DNA of 64,000 nt from Sipunculus nudus. Lineage: Eukaryota > Annelida > Sipuncula > Golfingiida > Sipunculidae. The DNA lies in assembly GCA_026874595.1 (NCBI GenBank), contig CM049316.1:2744339-2808338 (forward strand), in the 5' to 3' direction. A program made the position numbers and the translations under genes. Positions within the stretch are counted from its first letter, which is position 1. Every line of letters starts with the position of its first letter. Below are positions 36,101 to 43,912 of this stretch, in pieces. The notes beneath the pieces are model-generated. The model saw only the letters and a list, made by a program, of their open reading frames with translations, was not told the origin of the DNA and did no database searches.

Positions 36101-36297
36101 TAAAACATATAAAAAAATACATGCTGGCAAAGGAAGTCCTGAGTATAATTAATACAGGGATATTTAGCATATGTGAATTAATGTGTACCGGTGATGTAAA
36201 CTGTAGCCCCTGCTTCTCCCAGCTGCAGAGCGATGCCTCGCCCTATGCCGCGTGTGGCGCCCGTCACCAGACAAACTTTACCTCCTAATGATGGCAT
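6278..36297 (-). CDS. DHRS1: DHRS1 orthologue, dehydrogenase/reductase SDR family member 1 (nine coding exons)
   Basis: Exons in transcript order: 36297-36189, 27583-27522, 26910-26767, 24369-24290, 19965-19833, 15027-14890, 14393-14321, 13918-13838, 6411-6278. They sum to 954 nt, i.e. 317 residues plus TGA; human DHRS1 is of very similar length (about 313). Every intron is GT-AG and phases join without gaps. Residues visible: cofactor motif TGxxxGIG (12-19), NNAY (98-101), helix Asn (N128), catalytic Ser in ISS (157/158), Tyr170 and Lys174 of YxxxK. There is no acidic residue at the end of the second strand (VYITGR), which suggests NADP(H). Human DHRS1 is an ER-membrane NADPH-dependent carbonyl reductase for some steroids and xenobiotics; the same role here is inferred. 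The tail ([20 protein letters not shown]) matches the family's C-terminal extension. No frame break is seen, so the gene looks functional. It spans 30 kb because its introns are full of repeats. Confidence 0.95.
6412..8444. other. DHRS1 intron 8, repeat-poor part
   Basis: AT-rich intron sequence. No gene, and no repeat copy recognised except a short internal echo (ATTCAATTCCAATTCAATTCC near 7852-7872). Confidence 0.6.
8445..8688. repeat. inverted-repeat hairpin element of about 245 bp with C/G-run tips
   Basis: Arms of about 75 bp: 8445-8520 begins ATAAACC and a C run, then CCTGTGAATGGTGG and TTCTGTATTA. 8612-8688 is its reverse complement, ending in a G run and GGTTTATT. The sequence could fold into a long cruciform with a roughly 90-base loop. 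A third, direct copy of GAGCTGTTTCTGTATTA lies at 8704-8720. Confidence 0.7.
9317..9568 (+). pseudogene. possible relic of a Ty3/gypsy integrase C-terminus
   Basis: An 83-codon plus frame in the GC-rich block ends with [18 protein letters not shown]. The motif VHIDxxKP resembles the end of the GPY/F region of gypsy integrases. No other integrase motif is seen around it, so this may be chance. Confidence 0.2.
11233..12170. mobile_element. AT-rich insert inside the GC-rich block, flanked by inverted (TA)n ends
   Basis: The left end reads (TA)n then TATAGACATTAGTGGTGGG. The right end reverse-complemented reads (TA)n then TGTCTACTATTGGTGGGAG, an imperfect inverted pair of about 20 bp. Both sides also carry CGATCATCGA-like sequence near the tips. 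The interior is AT-rich, unlike the surroundings, with two overlapping unrecognised plus frames (11489-11677, 11580-11855). Probably a nested DNA element. Confidence 0.45.
12097..12170. repeat. (TA)n microsatellite
   Basis: About 74 bp of TA repeats with two A interruptions. Forms the right end of the AT-rich insert. Confidence 0.95.
12234..12400 (-). mobile_element. tRNA-derived SINE head
   Basis: On the minus strand the segment contains GGGTTCGATCCCC (about 12325-12337), a textbook RNA polymerase III B box, preceded by TGGCGATCC and about 45 bases earlier by a degraded A-box-like TCTGGACAGTCGAGAGT. A tRNA gene is unlikely because no clean cloverleaf or acceptor stem is apparent. Confidence 0.5.
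13838..13918 (-). CDS. DHRS1: DHRS1 coding exon 8
   Basis: Completes Asp247 and encodes 248-273, [20 protein letters not shown] then GFVDIN, plus the first base of Gly274. Acceptor GTTTCAG, donor GTGAGT. Confidence 0.92.
14321..14393 (-). CDS. DHRS1: DHRS1 coding exon 7
   Basis: Twenty-four codons plus one base (residues 223-246), [18 protein letters not shown] then IVHLAA. The phrase AET.EYAGKC matches the family (human SAETTELSGKC). Acceptor TTGTCAG, donor GTAAGA. Confidence 0.92.
14890..15027 (-). CDS. DHRS1: DHRS1 coding exon 6
   Basis: Forty-six codons, residues 177-222, from [15 protein letters not shown] through [10 protein letters not shown] to SVKPE. The PG after the sixth strand is typical of SDRs. 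Acceptor TTTGCAG, donor GTAAAA. The first 37 bases and the acceptor are duplicated twice upstream (see 14991-15236). Confidence 0.93.
14991..15236. repeat. three tandem 82-bp copies of the exon 6 edge plus intron acceptor
   Basis: ACCCATGTCCACTGC starts at 15001, 15083 and 15165, an exact 82-bp spacing. Each copy contains the 3' splice site (minus strand ...TTGCAG, TTACAG or TTGCAG before TGTGAC), the first coding bases of exon 6, and intron sequence. Only the copy next to 15027 leads into the full exon. As 82 is not a multiple of 3, use of an outer acceptor would shift the frame. Confidence 0.92.
15291..18167 (+). mobile_element. modular element E2 (head at 15291, tail at 18167)
   Basis: The head begins ACAAGGGACCCATGGGTC and ends CGGCGCTCAGCTGA (15291-15323). 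The tail has a GGAC/AGAC run (about 18075-18121), then the AGCTCAGATGACT/AGTCAGCTGAGCT hairpin and AA, ending at 18167. About 17175-18167 is the A-type repeat unit shared with E1. The middle (15330-17170) is unique AT-rich sequence with no recognisable gene, including a G run at 16982-16994. That head and tail belong to one insertion is inferred from their order and orientation. Confidence 0.6.
18780..18917. mobile_element. end fragment of an hAT-like element
   Basis: Several AGTAATTG/CAATTACT words in both orientations lead to ...ACTTTTGGACCCAACTCTG at 18917. Reverse-complemented this starts CAGAGTTGGGTCC, a common hAT terminal pattern (CAGnGnTGGG). No matching opposite end was found, so it appears to be a solo terminus. 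Confidence 0.4.
18918..19620 (+). repeat. GGTGGCGCCACC-palindrome family, copy 2
   Basis: About five subunits of 125-140 bp around GGTGGCGCTTCC, GGTGGCACCACC and GGTGGCGCCACC (near 19025, 19152, 19291, 19428 and 19560), with the same GTGCAAAAATGGTTGCAGGTGG context as 1487-2400 and 30592-31765. Confidence 0.75.
19833..19965 (-). CDS. DHRS1: DHRS1 coding exon 5 (catalytic Ser, Tyr, Lys)
   Basis: One base completing Arg132 plus 44 codons (133-176). It carries IVNISSAGG (Ser157/158) and AYGVGKEA (Tyr170, Lys174), the SDR active site. Acceptor TTTTTCAG, donor GTGAGT at 19832-19827. Confidence 0.95.
19966..22402. other. DHRS1 intron 4, 3' (downstream) part on the gene
   Basis: No gene or clear repeat family. 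Small (GT)n near 20096-20107 and (CA)n at about 21874-21890. Short open frames have no recognised motif. Confidence 0.55.
22403..24271 (+). mobile_element. modular element E3 (head 22403, tail 24271)
   Basis: The head begins ACAAGGGATCTATGGGTC and ends TGGCGCTCAGCTGA. The tail hairpin is AGCTCAGATGACT/AGTCAGCTTAGCT, ending CTAA at 24271. The left half (22510-23400) is a tandem repeat with TGACCTTTGACC motifs and the right half (23470-24271) an A-type unit. It lies in DHRS1 intron 4 with its tail 17 bp from the exon 4 donor. Confidence 0.6.
22510..23400 (+). repeat. tandem repeat with TGACCTTTGACC (DR1-like) boxes
   Basis: Units of about 140-150 bp repeat CCTGTGACCTTGACCTTTGA..., a line of GACCCCAAAAT, then CAAGTTTGAAACCAATATG and GTTATCATCTGGAAACAAAT. 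Boxes lie near 22598, 22740, 22879 and 23028. The array ends in an AGAC/GGAC-rich run (23300-23390). A reversed copy lies at about 50760-51130. Confidence 0.75.
24290..24369 (-). CDS. DHRS1: DHRS1 coding exon 4
   Basis: Eighty nt, residues 106-131 plus two bases of Arg132. It encodes [20 protein letters not shown] followed by VNNVGL, with the SDR helix Asn at 128. Acceptor TTTGTAG, donor GTCAGT at 24289-24284. The tail of modular element E3 ends only 17 bp beyond this donor. Confidence 0.93.
24370..25084. other. DHRS1 intron 3, unannotated part
   Basis: AT-rich intron sequence; nothing recognised. Confidence 0.55.
25085..25348 (+). mobile_element. E4, 3' fragment of a modular element (one 338-bp-family unit plus tail)
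   Basis: Matches the end of the 338-bp unit family of 31766-34380 (phrases GTAACAGAGACCTAATTTC and GAAGATTCTAGGTCCAG). It finishes with an AGAC run and a hairpin AGCTCAGCATGACT/AGTCAGCTGAGCT, loop GAA, then AA at 25348. No head is seen to the left. Confidence 0.65.
25349..26766. other. DHRS1 intron 3, upstream part on the gene
   Basis: No gene or repeat family recognised. Homopolymer runs (T near 25863, C near 26563) only. Confidence 0.55.
26767..26910 (-). CDS. DHRS1: DHRS1 coding exon 3
   Basis: Forty-eight codons, residues 58-105, starting [20 protein letters not shown] and ending with [13 protein letters not shown], the conserved NNAY strand. Acceptor TTTGACAG at 26911-26918, donor GTAAGT. 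A 23-bp minisatellite begins immediately upstream of the acceptor. Confidence 0.93.
26918..27255. repeat. degenerate 22-24-bp minisatellite (AAATGTAGCATCATTATAAT)
   Basis: About 14 copies of a unit containing TGTAGCATCATTATAATACC with variable spacing. It fills more than half of the 611-bp DHRS1 intron 2 and runs up to the exon 3 acceptor. Confidence 0.88.
27522..27583 (-). CDS. DHRS1: DHRS1 coding exon 2
   Basis: Sixty-two nt between TTTCAG and GTAAGAG. It completes Gly37 and encodes residues 38-57 ([20 protein letters not shown]), the loop after the second strand. It is too short to show as an open frame, but it restores the phase between exons 1 and 3. Confidence 0.9.
27611..29270. repeat. 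180-bp tandem array, about nine units, in DHRS1 intron 1
   Basis: CAAAAGTAGGTCAAC recurs at roughly 180-bp spacing (near 27710, 27893, 28071, 28234, 28349, 28529, 28708, 28886 and 29066; two units are shortened). The left edge has a small hairpin GTGTCG-GAA-CGACAC (27618-27632) followed by ATGCCCCCGCC. The right edge is a GGAAGGAAGGACGGAATGACGG run followed by TATGCCCCCGCC (about 29242-29253). The matching TGCCCCCGCC at both ends suggests a defined mobile unit. Short open frames inside are not genes. Confidence 0.8.
29487..29980. mobile_element. MITE-like element with inverted ends of about 75 bp
   Basis: Left 29510-29557 and right 29913-29962 are reverse complements with few mismatches; shared words are GGCTCTGTTGTAAACACAG and GGTCCCTGCCTTCATTTACC. 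Similarity continues more weakly outward (GACAGACCCTAGACC / GTCTTAGACCCAG). The interior carries two copies of CTGCCTACAGGCAG (29712 and 29747). It encodes no protein. The superfamily is not assigned. Confidence 0.7.
30326..30412 (+). repeat. 17-bp minisatellite, left remnant
   Basis: About five units of the GACAGGTAGTCTTATTA type, cut off at ...AAAACAAG where modular element E5 begins. The array resumes at 34499. Confidence 0.9.
30592..31765 (+). repeat. GGTGGCGCCACC-palindrome family, copy 3 (within E5)
   Basis: Shares its left edge (CTAGAATACGGGTAG) and right edge (around TCGTTTTGGAGGATACAAA) with the copy at 1487-2400. Subunits of about 130 bp. Palindrome variants lie near 30745, 30892, 31018, 31278 and 31428. 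Confidence 0.78.
31766..34380 (+). repeat. 338-bp tandem array, eight units (within E5)
   Basis: The GGTGGCGCCACCAGTCTGCA box recurs near 31761, 32100, 32440, 32778, 33117, 33453, 33790 and 34128 (336-340 bp apart). Each unit also contains TTTGGGGCCCCATAGCTCGA and AACAGAGACCTAATTTCTGG. Later units are the more alike. There is no long open frame, and 338 is not a multiple of 3. Confidence 0.92.
34499..36012 (+). repeat. 17-bp minisatellite, main array (about 89 units)
   Basis: Units alternate between GACAGGTAGTCTTATTA, AACAGGTAGTCTTATCA and AACAAGTAGTCTTATAA types, with blocks of units duplicated together (higher-order order is visible between 34500-34950 and 35030-35480). Each unit holds AGAC and GTCT arms and can pair with itself. 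It lies in DHRS1 intron 1, about 180 bp from the exon 1 donor. Confidence 0.95.
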
Positions 36298-36319
36298 GAC
36301 GGGAGACAGTATCCAGGAT
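36189..36319 (-). CDS. DHRS1: DHRS1 first coding exon with 22 nt of 5' UTR
   Basis: The 3' splice site TTTTCAG ends at 36320, so the exon starts at 36319. The ATG is 36297-36295 and begins [20 protein letters not shown], holding the dinucleotide-binding motif (residues 12-19). It ends after ACC G at 36189 before GTACAC (phase 1, Gly37 split). The acceptor just upstream of the ATG implies at least one non-coding exon to the right. Confidence 0.92.
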
Positions 36320-37828
36320 CTGAAAACCAAACACAATCTCTGTTTAAGCAGGAGAGGTTTTCAACTAGAATATGCAACATGTAAAGTGACAGAAATATGA
36401 CATAAACAAATCAATGTAGTGGGTAACTTAGAGGTCAGTTAAGATTTAGACATTTAAATCTTGTTACTTGTTGCTTTATTCTTTACTTACAATTTGGTGC
36501 TGAATTTGTCAGAAATTCTGTGCTTTAAAAAATTAGTCATAGTTTTCCAGTTGCGGGCAACACTGTAAAGTGAACAAAAAACATGCATGGTGGTGAAGTC
36601 AACAACGCATCACCTAGCGCTGGTTTTCATTCAGACCAGATTAAAATTAGATATTTTACTGGCTACAGATTTACTTTAGTTTGTGTTTTAAATTAATAAT
36701 TATAAACCAATTTTCATTACCTGATACCGGGAAACTTATGATTCAGATTATTCCTAACCCATCTCTGTTCTCTTTTTTATCATAAATGTATATGGCTTTA
36801 GTTGGTCATTACTGACTAAGGATAAAGGAATACCAGTTTAAAGCATCTTCAAAATAATCTTTAAATATAACTTATTTTGTCCATAATTTTATCTAACATA
36901 GTTTGAGCGGTCATGCATCCACACTATGGATGGGATAAAAGCATCCCCTATACAAACAAGTCAGACAATCCACCCACTTTGCCAATAATTAGCAAGCTTC
37001 ACTGGCAGGGTCAGAAGAATACCCAGATTTTATTATACATAACTGTGTTATATAATATCATCTGCAACAGCCATTGAGAGCACTATGTTTCTGCCACTCT
37101 TGCTTTATATGTTACAACTTACCTCAAACATTTATGAATGGACAAGTGATGAAATTTTATTTGTGTGGGGTTAGGGTAACAATAACACAATAATCCATTT
37201 AATTTCAGAGTTAATCTTAATTGATCACCATTTTCAAATTCTTTACCATTGCATGATAAGTCATTCAAAACATTTATCATTCTGAAATATACAGGGAAAT
37301 TTTACATGTAATTAAGCAAACATAGTTAAAGTTTCTAACAAGAGCATTATGAATTTGAATGCACTGGAGCCCCTAACCTGTGGTTCAACCATCAAGTTGG
37401 TGAACTCTGACAAATATTCCTCTGGGCTTGAATTTATATATTCCCTGCACTAGTGCAGCCCCCAATACAGTTAGATCATGTTACAGGTAATATTCTATAT
37501 ATCTGGTGATCCAGATTGGTGAATGTCCAAGTCATTTTAGCCTTTATATAATCATGGGGTGCTTTCTTAATTACTAAAACTGTTCTGTCATAAATCTATA
37601 TCATCTCATGTTGAATGATGGTAATTCATGTTATTTGTAGTAAAAGTGAATGTCATAAATGACAATAAGTATTTAACAATCCAGGTATATTGTTTATAAT
37701 AAGTGGGGGCCCGCCAAAATAATCAAACAAATTCAACAAGGTCATCTGACAGCAAGTCAGATAAGCCAGTGTTTTGCAAATGACGTTTTGCAGAAAGTGA
37801 CCTTTTAACCTCTGCATATATGCAAACA
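36320..37828. other. intron upstream of the first DHRS1 coding exon
   Basis: Presumed 5' UTR intron. AT-rich; no gene or repeat family recognised. Confidence 0.5.
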
Positions 37829-38257
37829 ACATAGGCGGAGGAAGGTGCTGTTGCGTGGGGGGGATACTGTAGAGTGTGAATGAAGCGAGCACAGCAAGTA
37901 CCATACATGCATGCGATGTAAAGTAAACCTATGATTTAGCATAATAATCATAACTGTGTTTACATGAAAACTTGTTTTAAAATACAACAAAATTATTAAC
38001 AAAGAATTAATGTCCGTTTCTTGAAACATTTTAATTTCGATGACATGAAATGCAAAGTTTCAATATACCCCATAAAACAAGTGATGCCTGCAAACAGGCC
38101 TTCAACTCCATGCCCACATACAACATAGGGATAGTTTAGATTTCCTGGTGTAAAATCAGGGGGGATATGATAATATGATATCCCCTCCACTATAATCACT
38201 GGGGGGTTATGACCCCTCCATCATCCCCCCCCCCCCCCCCCCGGCTCTGCCGCCTAT
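37829..38257. mobile_element. possible small TIR element with G/C-run end
   Basis: CATAGGCGGAGGA at 37830 and the reverse complement of CTCTGCCGCCTATG at 38245-38258 (CATAGGCGGCAGAG) form a short inverted pair. A C run of about 18 lies inside the right tip. The match is only about 12 bp and the class is unknown. Confidence 0.3.
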
Positions 38258-38340
38258 GAACTACCATTTTAGGTTACATGCGTTTCCCGTTTGTCAACAT
38301 TGTGGTGTTGACAAACATTTCGTTGATAAACAAGTTCATA

Positions 38341-39010
38341 CATAAGATAAAATAAGATTACATTTATTAGCCTTCAGTTCCAGGAATTTGTTGTTGACTT
38401 GCAATTCATGACATAAAAATATATAAATAAATATATAAAATAATACATAAAAATAACACAGAACGTATTTGATTATGCATGTAAATATAAACAATTAAAA
38501 ATTATTTAACAGATAAATCTGCAAGTTAACATAATTCAAAACATTAAATATCAAGAGGGTTGTGAGTTAAAAAGTTTAACTGTATGGAACAAGAGATTTT
38601 TGAAGCGAGTAGTTCTGCAGAATGTTACATCTCAGCCTTTACCTGAAGGTAAAACACTTAACTCTGAATGTAGGGGATGTGTTGTGTCGCTCATGACCTT
38701 TGATATGAAGGCCATTGATTTGGTTTTACAGATTTCCTGGTGTGTGGAAAGAGAAGTACTAGTTATTATACAACTTCTCTTCCTGGTATCATTTAGCTGT
38801 TCCTTTAACTTATCAGATATATTTGTAAACCAGCACTCCAGTGCATAAGTAAGAACACTGGAAATTACTGAATTATAAAACATGGTAATTATGGTTTTGT
38901 TAATATTTAGCTTTCTTAGATAATAAAGGTAATATAATCTTTTGTTTGCTTTCTTTGATTGTTTCAACACATGTTCCTTCCAATTCAAAAGGCTTAACAA
39001 GAACTTTTCA
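38341..39010 (-). mobile_element. 3' fragment of a LINE (C-terminal part of the pol ORF plus 3' UTR)
   Basis: The minus strand from about 39010 reads LLNWKEHVLKQSKKANKRLY, then YNSVISSVLTYALECWF and HPLHSELSVLPSG, the usual region after the reverse transcriptase in CR1/Rex/Jockey-like LINEs. After a frame shift near 38632 it continues TTRFKNLLFHTVKLFNSQPS and stops at 38551. An AT-rich 3' UTR then runs to AATAAATGTAATCTTATTTT near 38350. The catalytic domain is absent, so this is a 5'-truncated, dead copy of a lineage different from the LINE at 62481-64000. Confidence 0.85.
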
Positions 39011-39485
39011 CAACCAAAATTACCCTTAGATCATTAATGTATACACAGAGGAAGCCAGAAATCACATAAATTCTTTTTTCAAAAGGTAAGTGAAATGGGC
39101 ACCTTAAAAAAACAAGATTTCTTACTATAATCTATACCCATCAAAATGATCAATTACTCAACTCTCTATCATCAAATATCCCACTATTAAATCGAGCATA
39201 TGTTACTTTTATCAAATAATAGTCAAATTTTGCTCCAACTTTGTTCCTGCACCATCAATCTCTTTTGACAGTTTTATCATAGCTTTGTATGCGTTTTCAT
39301 AACAACAAGGCTTACAGGCCTAAAGCGAACCTGTGCAATGGGATTACACCAGGTACAATGCTTCAATGCTGGACATTACTTTTCAAGAACATGTGTAACA
39401 TGTATATGAACAATGCCAGTACTATACACTTTGAACAAGAAACAGTTACACAAACATCACTGCTGAAATTCTTGCATGGGTGCAC
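39011..39485. other. unannotated stretch
   Basis: Nothing recognised. The 92-codon plus frame at 39289-39567 runs into the following repeat and is not called. Confidence 0.5.
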
Positions 39486-39790
39486 CTTACACAAAAATGA
39501 TTGTAGCTGGCACCACCAGTCTTGTATACAACGAAGAGATATATACATATGCCCAATGTCAGACTGATTTGTCAAACCCCTCCTACGAAAAAAGCAGGGA
39601 CATTCACTGTGCAAAAATTATTGTAGGTGGGGCCACCAGTCTTGAAAACAATAAAGCTACTCAATAAGTAAAAATATGCCCAATTTCAGGCTGATGTATC
39701 AAGTTCCTCTGTAGAAATTAGCAGGCGCATACACTGTGCAAAAGTCAATGTAGGTGGCGACACCTGTCTTGTAAACGAGAAAGCCATCAA
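39486..39790 (+). repeat. 124-bp tandem repeat, three units, with GGTGGCGCCACC-like boxes
   Basis: Boxes GCTGGCACCACCAGTCTTG, GGTGGGGCCACCAGTCTTG and GGTGGCGACACCTGTCTTG lie near 39508, 39629 and 39753. Each is preceded by CACTGTGCAAAA or an equivalent phrase, as in the other palindrome families. Confidence 0.7.
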
Positions 39791-40399
39791 AGCCGCATAG
39801 ACAGGTCAAAATATCTGGCCAATACATCAAACTTCCCTTGAGTTTGATGCACTGGGCTGACCAGGCTTATGTGAGTAAGGCAGTTGCCCCTGAGTGAACT
39901 GTGACAAATTCCTGGCTCAAGCTACTGCACTGAGTGAACTCTTGACCTGCAATCTTGAATAAACTTTGAAATAAATTTTCCCAATACAAAACACTTTTCA
40001 GCGGACTTTTTATAAAAAAGAAATCAGGAATATATGAAAAACTATTACTGATGCATACTGAATGCAAAAATATAATAGTTAATACAGATACAACTTATTG
40101 ATGGCTAATTCTTGAATTAAGTTGAGTATGGATACCAATCATTTATAATCCATGTACAGTCATCTTTAAATAGACACAGAGAGCTGAATATACATGATTA
40201 TAAATTGCCTGGTATGATGAATAATTTAAATCATAAATATAATTTTTTTAAAGCTTTTAAAAAACATTCTTGTCAATATATATTACCCAAAGATAACCTG
40301 AAATAAAAATGTCTAGTGGCATGATCAATGCCATGATGTAATAGATGCTGATAAACTGGTGCCAGGCTAGATGTAACAGCATCACACAGCTAACATATA

Positions 40400-40945
40400 T
40401 GGTAAAAGGACTCAATTTAATCTCCATAATTCAGCCAAAAATCATTCATGTGGAACCATTAATGACAATTATTATAAGAATTATTGTAGGGATTATTCTT
40501 GTAAAATATTAAACACATCGGCTTCAGCAACTTCAGTCAAAAAACATTTTGCAGGTTTATAACTCATATAGGAAGATACAGCACACTGGCTAGTTCAGCT
40601 TCCCATAACTAAGCCAAAAAGCACTGAACCAAAACCATTTAAACAAACTTGAATAATCAACATCTGCAGTGAAGATATTTAATGTGTGAGATTTAAGAAT
40701 TTGGCCCAGTGTTTTATGAGAAGAAGATCTTTGTAGCCACCGAGCTAAAATGGGCTGTTATAGCATATGACTAAATTCATCTTCCCATAACTCAGCCAAA
40801 AATTCACTGAACAGAGACCATTTGAACAAACTTCAGAAAGCACTATCCTAGGATCTTTTCTGTGCAATATTAAACAATTTGGCCATATGGTTTCAGAGAA
40901 GAAGTTTTTTGTAGCCCTCAGTGTTATACAGGCACTGATGACACC
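40400..40945 (+). repeat. degenerate tandem repeat of about 180 bp, three units
   Basis: TCCCATAACTCAGCCAAAAA-like phrases occur near 40421, 40600 and 40783, each followed by an ACCATTTGAACAAACTT variant. A diverged GGTTGCGCCACC box follows at about 40967. Confidence 0.6.
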
Positions 40946-41520
40946 TGTACAAAGAAGGTTGATGCAGGTTGCGCCACCAATACCTCAATTTCAGATATGA
41001 CTCATGTGACCAACATTGGCATTAAATTTGGTGATAATAGCTACAGCCATTTCTGAGATTGAAATTTTAATATGCTTTTATGGACAGATGACAAAGTTCA
41101 AGCTCCTGTATCTCGGCCAAAAATCTCAAAATTGAAAGCCTTTGGTCTATGTACGGTGGTTGCTTAGCCTGCGAGCTGTCAATCAAGTCAAATGTTACAA
41201 CAATGGCTCTGGACACTCCTCGAGTCCTCGCTGAGCTGGTTTACGTTATTCTGAAAACGCGTGTACATGATACTACATCAGTACATGGCTACGATAAGGC
41301 TTAATGTCATAAGAGGTGGATGGGGCAGGAACAAAGTGGAAGCGAAATTCGACCAATTATTCAATAAAAGTAAGCATATACGCATATGTATACTAATACA
41401 CGCCTAGCTATTAATTATTCAAAGCAGTGCTAGTGTACAAATATTTATAATTATAGACATTTATTGTGATTCCATATAATTGACAATCAATATTTTCTTG
41501 TACGTTGGATTCAATAATTA
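40946..41520. other. unannotated stretch between repeats
   Basis: Contains the diverged box noted above and otherwise nothing recognised. 41170-41250 is somewhat richer in G+C. Confidence 0.4.
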
Positions 41521-41539
41521 ACTTAATTGTACGTACGTG

Positions 41540-41740
41540 TTGGCAGGTGTGATGGACGTCTGGTGAAGTGAGTCTGACAGTTGAGTTGTGTAGGACCGCG
41601 CGTGTATTGACATCAGACAAGGTCGCTGCACAGAGAAGGCCAAAGTTTACACAGCCGCCGTTGGACGTCCTACATTCTGGCCCGGCCGTCGGCTGTTGCT
41701 CTGTGTGTTGCTTGTTATAAGTGGGGCTACTAGTCCTAGT
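41540..41740 (-). promoter_or_regulatory. weak candidate for the DHRS1 promoter or first non-coding exon
   Basis: A short CpG-bearing, non-repetitive island in AT-rich surroundings, about 5.3 kb upstream of the first coding exon. The minus strand offers GTACGT near 41535 as a possible splice donor. There is no TATA box or other proof, and it could instead belong to a gene on the other strand. A second candidate donor (AAAGTAAGT near 43420) lies inside the transposon to the right. Confidence 0.2.
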
Positions 41741-42724
41741 TTAAGGGTCTGTCTAAAACGCGGAGAATCCGCGGAGAGATGGAGAATTCGCGGAGAATTT
41801 GCGGAGAATTCGTGGAGAATTGGCGGAGAGTTTTTATATTCAATGATACTTTTAAATGCACATTAAAATCACTTAAAACCCCCAACCATATTACTCTTAA
41901 CATATTTGCGCACTAATAAATGAACGAAATAATTTTAAAAATCTGTATATAATTAAGCATTTTATGCTTAACAATGTAGACTCGCCGCCGAGTGAATGCG
42001 TTACACAAAATCTAACACCCGTCTGAGTCACCAGCTGACACTGACAGATCTTTAGACGAAAACGCAAAACACCTAATACTTGAACCGTTTATTGTGCAAA
42101 CGATAATAAAACCATGCACGTGTATCAAATTTACAGGTGTTAAACGATATATATGATATGATTAATAAATCATAATTTTACCTATATTTATTGATAGATA
42201 AAAAAAAACACTATCACCATTTATAGTGTATGGACCCAATTTACATGCACAAATAAAAAGTGAAACACAAACATTCGACTTTACACACTTTATACACATA
42301 ATAATATATTGCCCCTTTAAGATAATGAATCAACTTGGCAGTAGGATTAAATAAAATAAAAGAAAAAAATCGTAAATATATATTGTTATCACAGTTAAAG
42401 AATGATATTTTTCTTATTCTGTACAAAATACACCACACTGCTTTCTGGCCCTAACAATACAGAGTAAAATAATAAAAAGAAAATTAAAACTATAGCACAA
42501 TGTACACATACATACAGCAATAGTACATGAACTTATTTGTACAATCTTCACAAAACCATTTCATTTTTTAATTGCTTTAGTTATTTTAAAGACATATGCA
42601 CACTTAAAATGAAACGATTTTTTACATTTTTTTCATTTTTTTCACAACAAATCATGTCTTCGAATAAATCTCCTAATCATCATTCACATTCAATCCCAAT
42701 GGTCACATTTGCATTATATTTAGG

Positions 42725-42955
42725 TTAGTTAGGTTTTGGTGTTCCAGAAGAACGTTTTGCTTGAGGAAATGGTTTGAAAATGCCTGAATCGTAACAAGAA
42801 ACTAAGTGTTGTTGCATCAATCCATTTTTAAAGTGTTCAATTTGTTTAATTTCTAGATTGAAACGAAAATCAACTGCATTTGCAATCACAAAAAGTCCAC
42901 AGTCTTCTGATGCTATATTCGTTGTCTCTGGCATGGCACAAATAAAATCTTAAGA
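42725..42955 (-). pseudogene. C-terminal relic of a Ulp1/C48-type cysteine protease domain
   Basis: Minus frame with ASEDCGLFVIANAVDF followed 18 residues later by MQQHLVSCYDSGIFKPFP. The DCGLF.IA motif (catalytic Cys) plus the MRxHLxxCxxxGxxxPFP ending is typical of transposon-borne Ulp1-like proteases. The expected Gln-rich strand just upstream (VPCQRQR) is in another frame, so a frame shift separates it. Only the end of the domain remains, with no His/Asp part seen. Confidence 0.65.
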
Positions 42956-43860
42956 GAAGAACTGAGAGCTGAATTTTACATTAATGTACAGATTTTTAAT
43001 TATTTTGGTAACTTAACAGATACGTTAATATGTGAAGAGTAATATAGTTGGAGATTTTAAGTAATTTTAACGTGTATTTAAAAGTATTATTGCATATAAA
43101 AACTCTCCGCAAATTCTCCACGAATTCTCCGCGAATTCTCAATCTCTCCGCGGATTCTCCGCGTTTCAGATAGACCCCTTGCTGCAGTCTTGCGCGCTGA
43201 CATATATAGTAAACAATACAAGCGCTGCAGCCTCTGGCGGGGAGAGTCTATACTATCTAAGTTTGTACGGATCCGTACAGACCCTCAGACACGTATATGC
43301 CTAGTGAAGCGTGAGGACACCAAACAAACCCCACATATTATAATTGTTACAGATGCTTGGACTCCGTTGGGACCAAAACTTTTGCTGGATGATCAGCATT
43401 AATAAAGTATGGGCACTTACTTTGGATGAAGACAGATATTGCATCGTCTCTGTCTGGCCGATGGCGCTTTCCGGTTGGAACAACCAATAGGAATTTAGCA
43501 TCATTGACAACAAGCGATGTATGATGGGAAGGATGCTTATGAAAATATGGTCTATCCTAGTGCACGGCACTGGCATTCCTGGGAAAAGCCCCCCTGAATT
43601 CATCTTTTGCATAGATTGCCCACCTAATTCGCATGGGATTCCTTTTCCGGCGGTGTCCAGTTGGCATGCAACATCTGAACCCCGGCAGTTCTAAGGATAA
43701 AAAAACATTTACAGGCGCACATAAAGGTGATATATCGATTTAATTTGATACATAAAAAGTTTATTTCTATATATAAATACAATATTGTTTCTCTATCACA
43801 CAACAAGCAGTGGTAATTTATGTTACAGGTCCTTCCATGAACGGCAGGGTGAACTCTCAC

Positions 43861-43912
43861 CGCCAGACGGTCGGACTCCATATCACAGATAAATGGAGTC
43901 CGTACGTGGCGG
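43861..43912. other. hairpin at the inner side of the right MULE end
   Basis: CGGACTCCAT (43872-43881) and ATGGAGTCCG (43893-43902) are perfect reverse complements with an 11-base loop, and CGCCA/TGGCG pairs further out. Confidence 0.6.

Noticed and set aside
43176-43290. Third copy of the MULE tip at 43283 (ACAGACCC)
   Set aside because: Only 8 bp match without the adjoining CGCGGAGAATCC motifs; it can occur by chance.
43301-43612. 103-codon minus frame as a host first coding exon
   Set aside because: No recognisable domain and it lies within the MULE-like element. Only its splice donor is mentioned, as a weak candidate.
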